Assembly (NCBI GenBank): GCA_045592785.1
Contig: JAZNVL010000060.1
Location: 62,001-126,000 of the forward strand
Direction: 5' to 3'
DNA from: RGIG8244 sp045592785
Lineage (GTDB): Bacteria; Verrucomicrobiota; Lentisphaeria; Victivallales; UBA1829
DNA length: 64,000 bases
A program made the translations under genes and the position numbers. This document shows, one piece after another, positions 27,810-36,512 of this stretch. Each line of letters begins with the position of its first letter. Positions within the stretch are counted from its first letter, which is position 1. Under the pieces are notes generated by a model. That model ran no database searches. It had not been told where the DNA came from and saw only the letters and a list, made by a program, of their open reading frames with translations.

Positions 27810-27994
27810 AAAAAAATCCTTTCACATGTTCTTTTTGCCGAAAAATTGAAAAAAAATTAAAAATATTGACAATTTTTTAACTTTTCGACTTGATACAACG
27901 AAAATATGGAATATATTAACAGCAGTTTCAGAAATTGCAACCTGAAAATGTGTATTTTTTCAAAATTTTTTTATTTTAACTCGAAGGAGACAAC

Positions 27995-28465
27995 ATGAAA
28001 GTTTGGAAGAAAATCTTCATCGCTGCAGCTGCCCTGGTTGCAGTCGGAACCACCGATGTCTTCGCCCTCAGCGGCGGAACGGGCGTCGACATGAACCTTT
28101 CCCCGGAACAGCCGATGGGGTACGAAAACCTCTGGAATCGTATGACCCGCAAACTCGGTCGTGGAATCGTGAATGTCGGTTTCGGTGCTCTGGAACTTCC
28201 TATTCGTGTCTGTGAAGTCAACTTCAATGAAGGCGGTCTTGCCGCCAGTACGTTCGGTGTCCTTTCCGGTATCGGTTATGTCGTCGTGCGCGAAGTCGTC
28301 GGTGTCGTTGAAATCGTGACTTTCCCGTTCCCGCTGCCCAACTGCCCCAATGACCCCATGGGTTATGGTGCCGGTTATGGTCCGATCCTTACTCCGGAAT
28401 GGATCATCACTCCGGAAACGAACTATTATAACTTCTTCAATACCAAAGGATCATTCGTAAATTGA
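27995..28465 (+). CDS. Exosortase system-associated protein, TIGR04073-like
   Basis: 156 aa with a signal peptide (residues 1-24, ending DVFA). The pattern RKLGRGIVNVGFGALELP, the Gly-rich middle and VVEIVTFPFPLPN followed by YGPILTPEWI fits the TIGR04073 family found with exosortase/PEP-CTERM systems in PVC and related bacteria. Its function is unknown; it is exported and probably linked to outer surface or exopolysaccharide. RBS AAGGAGA is 6 nt before ATG. It overlaps the next gene by 4 nt (TTGA). Confidence 0.8.
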   Translation: MKVWKKIFIAAAALVAVGTTDVFALSGGTGVDMNLSPEQPMGYENLWNRMTRKLGRGIVNVGFGALELPIRVCEVNFNEGGLAASTFGVLSGIGYVVVREVVGVVEIVTFPFPLPNCPNDPMGYGAGYGPILTPEWIITPETNYYNFFNTKGSFVN

Positions 28466-29256
28466 AAAGAGGCCCTTACAAGATTCGGAGTAATGGCTCC
28501 TGCGCGAGTATGCCCATTACAGATGACATCTTGGATGCCATTGACCGCGCAGTCCAGTACTACGGTAACGTAGCACAGTTGGCTAAACTGTTCGATGTTG
28601 CTCACAGCACAGTGATTTTCTGGCGCTGTAAAAAAACATTGAGCATGAGCGGTAAAGTATGGCTGGAAAAGGTTAAACCGGTTCTTGCACCTTTCCTTCT
28701 GGATAAAGGTTTGGTGATAAGAGAACCCGCGATCGGTGACTATACCTATACTCCTGTGACCCCTGCGGATTACAAGTCCGATTCCCGGCGCAGAGGTGGT
28801 CCCACCAATTCGGTCAGCGTCATTGAGCTTGCATTGCTCCGCAAGTATGAACCGGCATCGGAATCTGTTTCCCATTATGCCCGTGTGAATGCCTGCGCAA
28901 AGTACACGTTCTCCACTAAATGCAAACGCGGTGCTTTCGCGATCAGGATCAATGATGAGTTTCCGGAATTCTTCCCCGCTGGCTCCAATATCCTGGCGTT
29001 TCCTGTTTCTCCCCGGACCGGATGTATGGTCATGGCGAAGGTACGGGAATCCGGTGAAGTGGTCGTTCGCAGATATGAACGTCATGGCGACTTCATCAAA
29101 CTGGTGGATTGTCTCGGACGTCCTGAATTTGATATCGACTGGGATACGACCAAAGTCAGCGGGAAACTCGTCTGGATGTATCCATTGATCGAAGTCAGCA
29201 TGTGCCTGGTCCCGAAAGGGATCCGGTTCAATTTTGAAGATGAGGAAGAGGATTGA
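28462..29256 (+). CDS. HTH plus S24/LexA-like protein lacking the peptidase dyad
   Basis: 264 aa starting at TTG 28462, which overlaps the previous stop as TTGA; AAAGGA lies 11 nt upstream and no internal ATG has a ribosome site. N-terminal HTH (about 30-55, AQLAKLFDVAHSTVIFWR). The C-terminal half has the S24 pattern (FAIRINDEFPEFFPAGSNI, then VVVRRYERHGD), but the Ser normally before Met and the Lys are replaced by Glu and Arg, so self-cleavage looks impossible. Likely a DNA-binding regulator of this small operon. Confidence 0.7.
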   Translation: MKRGPYKIRSNGSCASMPITDDILDAIDRAVQYYGNVAQLAKLFDVAHSTVIFWRCKKTLSMSGKVWLEKVKPVLAPFLLDKGLVIREPAIGDYTYTPVTPADYKSDSRRRGGPTNSVSVIELALLRKYEPASESVSHYARVNACAKYTFSTKCKRGAFAIRINDEFPEFFPAGSNILAFPVSPRTGCMVMAKVRESGEVVVRRYERHGDFIKLVDCLGRPEFDIDWDTTKVSGKLVWMYPLIEVSMCLVPKGIRFNFEDEEED

Positions 29257-29690
29257 ATAAGAAGCTCCTGAAACATATCCTGTCTTTCACCGTCGGAATC
29301 ATTCCGGCGGTTTTTCTTGTATCCTGTCAATGTGTGGAAGACTGGCTTGACAGGGATAAGCCTTTGCCGGAGGAGAATCTCGCACATGCTCCGGAGCAGC
29401 AGAAACGTTTTACCCGGAATGAAGCAACGGCTGCTGTTTGTAATCAGTTGGTCATGATGTTTTCCACCCGGTTTGCCAGAAAACCTGCTCTCATGTTGGA
29501 ACAGAGGGATCCCATGACAGCCTCTCTGGCGCAACAGCTTTATCAGGCAAATGTGATCAGTGTATATCCCGCCCCGAAAAACACCTGCCGAATCAAAACA
29601 CAGCGTCTGACAAAAGAGCTCTGGCAGGTGGCGGTATATGATCCGGCGGGTAAAGTCATGCTGGATAAAACGTTTTACCTGAAAGATTGA
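29253..29690 (+). CDS. Small lipoprotein of unknown function
   Basis: 145 aa starting at TTG 29253 in a second TTGA overlap, with GAGGAAGAGGA upstream. The signal peptide ends with lipobox LVSC at Cys25, so the mature protein is lipid anchored. No family recognised. Its C-terminal half is mixed alpha-beta and ends in YDPAGKVMLDKTFYLKD. Expression is probably coupled to the S24-like gene. Confidence 0.75.
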   Translation: MNKKLLKHILSFTVGIIPAVFLVSCQCVEDWLDRDKPLPEENLAHAPEQQKRFTRNEATAAVCNQLVMMFSTRFARKPALMLEQRDPMTASLAQQLYQANVISVYPAPKNTCRIKTQRLTKELWQVAVYDPAGKVMLDKTFYLKD

Positions 29691-29693
29691 CCT

Positions 29694-30182
29694 ATGTCCA
29701 AACGTGACACCTGGCTGACTTGTGATGAGTCACTTCTTGTTGTCCGGCTGGATTTCCATAAAGGGGCAGGGAACGGCGGACAGAAGATCAACAAGACGTC
29801 CTCGGCGGTCCGCATTACTCACCCGGAAAGCGGGATCACCACCGTTTGCAATGAATCCCGTTCCCAAACACGGAACCGTCAGCTTGCCATCCGGAAATTG
29901 CGGAAACGTATGGCATTGGAATTGCGTTGCGAACCGGAAATGGAAGTTAATGCGAAAGATATTCCTGCGTTGACAAACGAACGGTATTATTTATATCTCG
30001 CACAGGTTTTGGATCATTTGCAGAAAACGGGGAGTGTGCCCGGGTTCACGAGGTCGGGATTGGAACGATTTCTCCGTCGCGATCCGGAAGTATGGCGTTA
30101 TCTTTCCGAACACAAAACGACGGAGTATGGTATCTATTTCGGGGTCAGAACATGTTCCGGAGACGGCGCACCCGTTCCTTGA
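29694..30182 (+). CDS. Release-factor-like GGQ protein
   Basis: 162 aa containing the peptidyl-tRNA hydrolysis motif GAGNGGQKINKTSSAVR (near residue 26) followed by VCNESRSQTRNR, as in class-I release factors. The codon-recognition domain is missing. The C-terminus is not the basic tail of ArfB, so it belongs to the stand-alone RF-1-domain group of uncertain role, perhaps ribosome rescue. It starts 3 bp after the lipoprotein and overlaps the convergent htpX gene by 38 bp. Confidence 0.8.
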   Translation: MSKRDTWLTCDESLLVVRLDFHKGAGNGGQKINKTSSAVRITHPESGITTVCNESRSQTRNRQLAIRKLRKRMALELRCEPEMEVNAKDIPALTNERYYLYLAQVLDHLQKTGSVPGFTRSGLERFLRRDPEVWRYLSEHKTTEYGIYFGVRTCSGDGAPVP

Positions 30183-31083
30183 TCGGGGGATGCGTGGAGA
30201 AGAGTTCTCCGCCCGGGAAGTTGATATACATGCACGCCATGGAACTGCCGCCCAGTTCTTCTTTTTCTTCGGAACTGTAATCTTCTCCGCCCAGTTTTTC
30301 CAATGCACTGGCAAGTCCTTCATTGTAGGAGCAAAGGCGGACCGCTACGGCATCTGCGGCGTATTCTCTCTGACGGGAGATGCCCATCTGGAGCAGGGAG
30401 GAGATCAGCGCGGCGAGGGGACGGACCAGCAGTGCAAGAAGCAGGATGATCAGAATGGCACCGCCAGCATTGGAGTCACGGTTCCGTCTTCTGTCACCGC
30501 CGGATAACGCCTGTGCGATCCCGATCCGCTCAATGATGAACGCCAGGATCAGCAGCACACTGATCAATGCCACCACCAGCTGATTGAGCATGATGTCACG
30601 ATGTATGATGTGACCCACTTCATGCGCGATCACACCTTCCAGTTCCTGTTCATTCATCATATCCAGCAACCCCTGGGTCACGCCGACGAACGCGCCGCTT
30701 TCGTTCATGCCGGAAGCAAAGGCGTTGGGAATATCGGTGGGTATGATGTATAAGTCGGGCGTCCGGGAAAGTCCGGCGGAGACCGCCAGCCCTTCCAGAA
30801 TGTGTATGGCGCGCCGTTCTTTCAAGTTATCCGGATTTGCTGCTCTGCCGCGGGTCATGGCGAGGATCGCAAACTTTGCCGTCAGGATTTGGAATGGGAT
30901 CACGATAAGGCAGATGATGCCACCGACCATCAACCCGGCAGGTACATTATTCAGCTGTTTGCCGATATACCAGGATGCGGCGACGACCAGTGCCATGATG
31001 ATCCCGACAAGAATAAAACTCTTGAGAAAATTCTTCCGGACTTCTTCCGAAGCAATCAGGGGGGCGGACATTTCTCCGTTCAT
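30145..31083 (-). CDS. htpX: M48 membrane metalloprotease HtpX
   Basis: 312 aa. Two N-terminal transmembrane helices (about 20-60), the zinc site HEVGHIIHRD (about 155), two further helices, and a third ligand Glu in the C-terminal domain near EYAADAVAV. It degrades damaged inner-membrane proteins. Paired with lemA 9 bp upstream, a common arrangement. Confidence 0.94.
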   Translation of the reverse strand: MNGEMSAPLIASEEVRKNFLKSFILVGIIMALVVAASWYIGKQLNNVPAGLMVGGIICLIVIPFQILTAKFAILAMTRGRAANPDNLKERRAIHILEGLAVSAGLSRTPDLYIIPTDIPNAFASGMNESGAFVGVTQGLLDMMNEQELEGVIAHEVGHIIHRDIMLNQLVVALISVLLILAFIIERIGIAQALSGGDRRRNRDSNAGGAILIILLLALLVRPLAALISSLLQMGISRQREYAADAVAVRLCSYNEGLASALEKLGGEDYSSEEKEELGGSSMACMYINFPGGELFSTHPPIKERVRRLRNMF

Positions 31084-31092
31084 ACAGGATCC

Positions 31093-31656
31093 TTACAGTT
31101 GGCTGATACGGATATTGTCGGCATCTTCCCGGCTCTTCTGGGAAATCTCAAACATTTCTTCTTTTTTCAGAGCCATCTGATTGGCAACGATGCTCGCCGG
31201 GAACATCACGATATCCATATTGTACCGGGCAACGCTCATGTTATAACGGTTCCGGGCATACGCGATTTTGTCTTCGCAGTCCTTGATATCAGCCATCATG
31301 GTGAGGAAAGATTTGTTGGTTCCCAGTTCGGGATAGGCTTCCGCCACCGCATGGATGGAAGGCAGGATCGAATTGATCTTTTCATTGGCAGCCATGGCTT
31401 CCGCATGATTGCTGCTGGTCAACCCGGATCGTGCCTGTGTAAGTTCGGTGAGGACTTTGTTTTCAAAATTCATCTGCATTTTCAGCGTATCCACCAGATT
31501 GGGGATGATGTTTGCTTTCCGCTTCAGCTGCACGTCGATCCCAGCCCAGGCTTCTGTAATAACGACTTTCAGCCTGTTGAAACGGTTCATCGTGGCGATC
31601 CACCACAGTATGATAGCGACCACGATCACGGCAGCGATAATAATTCCGGTTGTCAT
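31093..31656 (-). CDS. lemA: LemA family protein
   Basis: 187 aa with one N-terminal helix (about 3-20) and a coiled-coil helical body: WAGIDVQLKRKANIIPNLVDTLK is the family signature, followed by YNMSVARYNMDIVMFPASIVA. Function unknown; it commonly stands next to HtpX-type proteases in membrane stress loci, as here. Confidence 0.95.
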   Translation of the reverse strand: MTTGIIIAAVIVVAIILWWIATMNRFNRLKVVITEAWAGIDVQLKRKANIIPNLVDTLKMQMNFENKVLTELTQARSGLTSSNHAEAMAANEKINSILPSIHAVAEAYPELGTNKSFLTMMADIKDCEDKIAYARNRYNMSVARYNMDIVMFPASIVANQMALKKEEMFEISQKSREDADNIRISQL

Positions 31657-31688
31657 AATTCACACTCCTTTGTGTTAGTTGTTTTTTT

Positions 31689-31716
31689 AATATAGCATAT
31701 ATTTTACGATTTGCAA
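31689..31716 (-). promoter_or_regulatory. Promoter of lemA-htpX
   Basis: Minus strand TTGCAA (31711-31716), 16 bp, TATATT (31689-31694) preceded by TGC. It lies in the 3' end of the upstream alpha-galactosidase gene, so lemA-htpX can be expressed apart from it. Confidence 0.6.
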
Positions 31717-33902
31717 ACGGAAAGTGCAAAGAGTACATGTGTTCCCGGATGATCCGGGGTCCCGATTTCCAGACTGCGGATCTCTTTCTTCTCACCGAAG
31801 GGCAGTTCCATGACGTATGCACCACATTCGTTCAGGGGATTGGTCCACGCGATCCGGGTGTGTTCCGATTGCCACGGGGCGGCGTAATGATAGTCGGAGA
31901 CCAGTTTATCGACTCCGGCATCCACCACGAATTCCTGTTTCGAGCCATCGGCGAAATGAACGGTATAAGTCAGCCATTCCCCACTGGTGGGATAGAGCGC
32001 CGTATGCAGCACGAAAAGCCGTTTCCCGCTCATATTGATATTCACCGTGACCGGCGCACTTTTCTTTGTCATACCGATCACCTGTTCATTGATATGGAAA
32101 TACACACCTTTGAATGTGCCGTCCCCGATAAGATCGGCGAACGATCCGCTCAAAAGACCTTCCCCGGTTTTCCGGTTGTGAATGAGTTCCATCTTTGCCG
32201 TCTGTTCCAGAGAAACGGGGATGGCGATCTCTGCACCGGTGAAGTCCGGGACCGTGGTTTCCAACGGCGAAAGATCACAGGGCAGACCGGCACATGTGGT
32301 TCCGTCCCACGGGTAATCGGGAATGACTTTCGAGGTCCACGGGGGCAGAGTCAGTGTTTCGCCATTGGGGAGAGTGAATGTATTTTCTTTGTCATACCAG
32401 TTGAAGACACCCAGTTTTCCGTTTGACCAGATCATGGAGGAGAAATCATCTGCGCCGCCGGACTGGAAGTCGGGAATGTAATACGTTTCGTTTTTGCCGG
32501 CGTTATCCCACACGGAACGGAGCAGTTGTTTCCGTTCTTCTGTGAGGAGTGCGATCTCATCACTGTCGAGGAGTGTACTCCCGGTCAGAGTCAGGAAATC
32601 CGCCCAGATCTTTGCCTGGGAGAAGGTGAGATTGCCTTTTTTGTTGTCCAGATCGGTACTGGATTCCTTTCCGCGCACGACCAGATAATCGGTGTCGCAC
32701 TGATACCATTTCCGGTGGAACGGGGCGGATGCCATGAAACAGCCCGCGCTCATACGGATCGAATTTCCATGGGGACTGACATCGGGTTCCACGCGCATCC
32801 CGTCCACATGTCCGATACAGGGTCCGAACACGGCGGAACAGCCCAGGATATAAGTGGATTCCCCGGCTTCTTCCCGGATCGCATTCATACAGCGATGGAA
32901 CCGTTCGAGGGGAGTCATGGGGTTTTTGGAAGCGATCGCTCTGACCCCGGCTGCCAGGAAGTCCATTTTGAAATAAACGATTCCCATTTTCACATATTCC
33001 CGGACACAGTTCCGGATGTATTCCAGCGGTCCATCCTGGGAGAAATCCAGCAGATAATATCTTGTTCCATCGTGATGATACAGGGATCCATCCGGGTTTT
33101 TGATGAACCAGTCCGGGTGTTCCTCCAGGACTTTTGTGTTATCTTCGACGAGGAAAGGAGCCATCCAGAGTCCGGTCTTGATCCCTTCCTGTTTCATTCT
33201 GTTTACAACGGCTTCGATCCCGTTGGGGAATTTTTCCGGATAGACATCCAGCCAGTCGCCCCAGAGAGAATACCCGTCATCGATCTGCAGGAGATCGGCA
33301 CCGGGATACAACGCGCGGGCATTCTGTATGTTCCGGATCAGATCTTCATCGGTAAATTTCAAGGCATAATAATCCCAGGAACCCCATCCGCGCCAGTTGC
33401 ATAAATTGAGTTTATGGGTTTGTTTCGCAGCCACATGATCGGCATAACGGTCCAACGCCGCCCGTTCGGTTTCTGCATGACAGAAGAAGACTTCTTCCAG
33501 CGGGATGGATTCGTTTTCGCCGAAGAGCTTTCCGTCACCGAAAAACCGGATCGTCACGGACCCGTTCCGGATGATCATATCGCAGGAGAAGATGTTCCAT
33601 GATGCGATCCCGAAGAGCACATATCCGCTGTCCAACGCGGGGAGCATTGCCCATTGTTTGCAATGGAGCGGAGTCCCGTCAACGTCAGGGAGCAGGAGTT
33701 TGCTGCACCGGTTTCCCATTTCGGCGGCACCGATGATGACGAGTCCTTCGGCTTTGATTTTGTCTTTGAGATCAAAGGTGAGGTCGACGTAAGAGAATTC
33801 CTGTTCCGATCCGGTCCGTGTGAGAACGGGTTGTATGGAATCTGCATTTGCTTTCGCTTCTGCTTTCCAGGCATTTGAACATGTTTCGAGGGAATACTTC
33901 AT
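31704..33902 (-). CDS. GH36 family alpha-galactosidase
   Basis: 732 aa with no signal peptide, so cytoplasmic. N-terminal beta domain (1-160), then a barrel with LLQIDDGYSLWGDW, GLWMAPFLV, the nucleophile Asp in YFKMDFLAAG and the acid/base Asp in MRVEPDVSPHG, the clan GH-D pattern. C-terminal beta-sandwich. It removes terminal alpha-galactose (or alpha-N-acetylgalactosamine) from oligosaccharides. It lies 15 bp after the lipoprotein of the ROK-ppx-ppk run and may share its transcript. Confidence 0.9.
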   Translation of the reverse strand: MKYSLETCSNAWKAEAKANADSIQPVLTRTGSEQEFSYVDLTFDLKDKIKAEGLVIIGAAEMGNRCSKLLLPDVDGTPLHCKQWAMLPALDSGYVLFGIASWNIFSCDMIIRNGSVTIRFFGDGKLFGENESIPLEEVFFCHAETERAALDRYADHVAAKQTHKLNLCNWRGWGSWDYYALKFTDEDLIRNIQNARALYPGADLLQIDDGYSLWGDWLDVYPEKFPNGIEAVVNRMKQEGIKTGLWMAPFLVEDNTKVLEEHPDWFIKNPDGSLYHHDGTRYYLLDFSQDGPLEYIRNCVREYVKMGIVYFKMDFLAAGVRAIASKNPMTPLERFHRCMNAIREEAGESTYILGCSAVFGPCIGHVDGMRVEPDVSPHGNSIRMSAGCFMASAPFHRKWYQCDTDYLVVRGKESSTDLDNKKGNLTFSQAKIWADFLTLTGSTLLDSDEIALLTEERKQLLRSVWDNAGKNETYYIPDFQSGGADDFSSMIWSNGKLGVFNWYDKENTFTLPNGETLTLPPWTSKVIPDYPWDGTTCAGLPCDLSPLETTVPDFTGAEIAIPVSLEQTAKMELIHNRKTGEGLLSGSFADLIGDGTFKGVYFHINEQVIGMTKKSAPVTVNINMSGKRLFVLHTALYPTSGEWLTYTVHFADGSKQEFVVDAGVDKLVSDYHYAAPWQSEHTRIAWTNPLNECGAYVMELPFGEKKEIRSLEIGTPDHPGTHVLFALSVCKS

Positions 33903-33917
33903 ATAAAAAACCTTTCG

Positions 33918-34355
33918 TTAAAATCTGGTATCGTTTTTCCATGCGCCATGCTGATCACATTGCAAACGGATCAAGACAGTCTCCTGTTCCGTTTTGAATT
34001 GATATTCCGCATGATCGGTGGTTTCCTGTTTTTCCTTTGCCGGGTGAAGTTCTCCGGACTGGAAACGGTTCTTCAATTCTCCGGAAAATATTTGGAGCAC
34101 ATCGTCTTCCGTCATGCCGGGATCCCGCAGGAGATAATGATTGACCGTTGCATTCCGGACCCGGTCCGTGGAGAGTGTGAAGAAACTTTTTACATCGCCT
34201 TTTTTCATGGCGTCCGTCAGGTCCGCGGCGACGGCATCGGGTGTATTACGCTGGCGGAGTTTCCGGATCAGTTCCATATCCTGCAGATTGCGGTCTTTGC
34301 ACGCACTCAATACAAGGATGAGTCCGGCGCAGAGAAAAAGCAGATATTGTTTCAT
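33918..34355 (-). CDS. Small lipoprotein of unknown function
   Basis: 145 aa with a lipobox LSAC at Cys19. The mature part is a small alpha-beta domain: an N-terminal helical pair (ADLTDAMKKGDVKSFFTL) followed by strands, a pattern like DUF4878 or other NTF2-like folds. Its start overlaps the ppk stop by 4 nt (ATGA), so it is translated with polyphosphate kinase. Confidence 0.8.
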   Translation of the reverse strand: MKQYLLFLCAGLILVLSACKDRNLQDMELIRKLRQRNTPDAVAADLTDAMKKGDVKSFFTLSTDRVRNATVNHYLLRDPGMTEDDVLQIFSGELKNRFQSGELHPAKEKQETTDHAEYQFKTEQETVLIRLQCDQHGAWKNDTRF

Positions 34356-36511
34356 TGATCCTTCTCCGTTTTGAGTTTGAATACGGTCAGACGGCTCTTT
34401 TTCATACGTTCCGGGTCATTGAAGCGGAGATACCGCATCCGGTAGTAATCATAAAGCACATACTGACTCCGTGTGGATTCGTATTTCTTTTGCATGATGG
34501 TGGAAGAAAACAGGTTTTCCCCGGTCATACGGCGTCCTTTTCTCCGGTCTGCCAACTGGGTTCGCAGAATAAAATCCAGTTCGGCACGGATCTCCGGATT
34601 CACCACAGGGAAGAGCGTTTCGATACGCCGCCGCAGGTTGCGCGGCATAATGTCGGCACTGCCCATAAAGTATTCCGGTGCGCCGTTATTGGCAAAGTAA
34701 TAGATCCGGCTGTGTTCCAGAAAACGGTCCAGAATACTGACGATCCGGATGTTGTCACGTCCCCGCGGGGAGAGGGCATAGGGATTGATCCCGCAGATGC
34801 CCCGGACGATGATCTCGATCTTCACGTTGTTTTCCGCAGCGTGGTAAAGGTGTTCGATCACCTCGTAATCGATCAGGGAATTGACTTTGAGAATGATGTG
34901 TCCCGGATTGTTTCTTGTGGCGATCCGGGCTTCCCGGTCGATCAGAAAAAGCAACCGTTCCAGCATGGTGTAAGGCGCAACAAGAAGTTGTCCCCACTGG
35001 GGCGGATCGGAGAATCCGGTGATCACATTGAAGAGGGAAGCCACATCCTGCGCCAGTTGATTGTCGGCGGAAAAATACCCGATATCCGTATACTGCCGCG
35101 CGGTCCGTTCGTTATAATTCCCGGTACTCAAATGCACATACCGTCGGATCCCGGCGGCTTCTTTCCGCACGATGAGCAGGGCTTTGCAATGGACCTTGAG
35201 ATTGGCGATCCCGTACACCACATGGGCTCCGGCTTCTGCCAGTTCCATGGCGCCGCGCATATTGTTTTCTTCATCGAACCGGGCTTTGATCTCAAAGAGG
35301 ACCGTGACTTGTTTCCCGTTCCGTGCCGCTTTTTCCAGTGCCGCAATGACCGGCGAATTCTTGCTGACACGGTACAACGTCTGTTTGATGGCAAGGACAT
35401 CCGGATCTTCTGCCGCTTCCTCCAGAAGCCGGACCACCGGATCAAAGGATTCATAGGGCAGATGCGTGATGAACGAGCCTTTCTCCCGGATCCGCGTGAA
35501 CATGGATTTCGCATCTTCGCAGGCGACCGATGCCAGAGGCGGCATGGGCTGTGCTGCCAGATGGGTGAACCCGGGCAGGGCAGCCAGCTGGAACATGGCT
35601 TTCAGGTTCAGCAGTCCGTTGATACGGATCACCTGACTGCGGCTGACATCCAGCATTTTCATCAGCCATTTGCCGGAGACATCGGAAATACTGCCTGCCA
35701 CTTCCAGCCGGACCACGGAGCGTTTCGGACGGGATTGCAGGGCGATCTGCATTTCGGTCAGCAGGTCCGCGATGGATTCTTCGTCAATGGAAAAGTCCAT
35801 ATCCCGTGTGATGCGAAACGGGGTACATTCCAGGATCTCATAGCCGCGGAACAAGCCTTCCAGATTGTGGGCGATGAGTTCCTCCGATGCAAGAAAGATC
35901 CCGCCGGGCTGTTCCGAATCATCCAACCGCAGAAAACGGGGAACGTTGGAGGGGACCTGCATGACTGCGAATTGTTCTTTCCCGTTCCGTTTCATACGGA
36001 TCAGCAGTTCCAGTTCCAGGTTCGGGATCAGGGGGAAGGGGTGTGAGGGGTCGATGCCGATGGGAGTCAATACGGGCAGGATCTCTCTTGCGAACAGGTT
36101 TTTTGCTGTATGCTGTAAATCTTTGGAGAGTTCTTCCCAGTTGGCAACATAGATCCCGTGTGTGCGCAGGGCAGGGAGGATCTTTGCGTTGAGTGTACGG
36201 TATTGACTGCCCACCAGTTCCCGGATCCGTTTGTTCAGTTTTTTCAGCAATTCTTCGGGTCGATACGTGTATTCCCCGTAGATCTCCTGGGGCTGATGCG
36301 GATCCTGACGGTACAACCCTGCGACACGGACCATGAAGAATTCATCCAGATTACTGGAGAAAATGGAGATGAACTTCAACTGTTCCAGCAGGGGATTGCC
36401 GGGATCCTTTGCTTCTTCCAGGACCCGTGCATTGAATTCCAGCCAGCTTACATCCCGGCTGATGAAACGTTCTTCCGATCGGGGGGTATTCTTGCGCATT
36501 CTGTACTCCAT
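34352..36511 (-). CDS. ppk: Polyphosphate kinase 1
   Basis: 719 aa, standard for PPK1. N-terminal FISRDVSWLEFNARVLEEA, the catalytic His in YVHLSTGNYNERTARQYTD, and FMGSADIMPRNLRRRIE near the end (second conserved phosphate-binding region). It makes polyphosphate from ATP reversibly. The start MEY or the internal MRK 12 nt later are both possible. It follows ppx with the stop and start 2 nt apart, a classical ppx-ppk pair. Confidence 0.96.
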   Translation of the reverse strand: MEYRMRKNTPRSEERFISRDVSWLEFNARVLEEAKDPGNPLLEQLKFISIFSSNLDEFFMVRVAGLYRQDPHQPQEIYGEYTYRPEELLKKLNKRIRELVGSQYRTLNAKILPALRTHGIYVANWEELSKDLQHTAKNLFAREILPVLTPIGIDPSHPFPLIPNLELELLIRMKRNGKEQFAVMQVPSNVPRFLRLDDSEQPGGIFLASEELIAHNLEGLFRGYEILECTPFRITRDMDFSIDEESIADLLTEMQIALQSRPKRSVVRLEVAGSISDVSGKWLMKMLDVSRSQVIRINGLLNLKAMFQLAALPGFTHLAAQPMPPLASVACEDAKSMFTRIREKGSFITHLPYESFDPVVRLLEEAAEDPDVLAIKQTLYRVSKNSPVIAALEKAARNGKQVTVLFEIKARFDEENNMRGAMELAEAGAHVVYGIANLKVHCKALLIVRKEAAGIRRYVHLSTGNYNERTARQYTDIGYFSADNQLAQDVASLFNVITGFSDPPQWGQLLVAPYTMLERLLFLIDREARIATRNNPGHIILKVNSLIDYEVIEHLYHAAENNVKIEIIVRGICGINPYALSPRGRDNIRIVSILDRFLEHSRIYYFANNGAPEYFMGSADIMPRNLRRRIETLFPVVNPEIRAELDFILRTQLADRRKGRRMTGENLFSSTIMQKKYESTRSQYVLYDYYRMRYLRFNDPERMKKSRLTVFKLKTEKDQ

Positions 36512-36512
36512 T

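Noticed and set aside
27810..27994. preQ1 riboswitch upstream of queF
   Set aside because: The upstream DNA is almost pure A/T and lacks the small pseudoknot pattern.
28462..29256. Prophage repressor, hence prophage
   Set aside because: No phage structural, lysis or integrase genes are adjacent; flanking genes are chromosomal.
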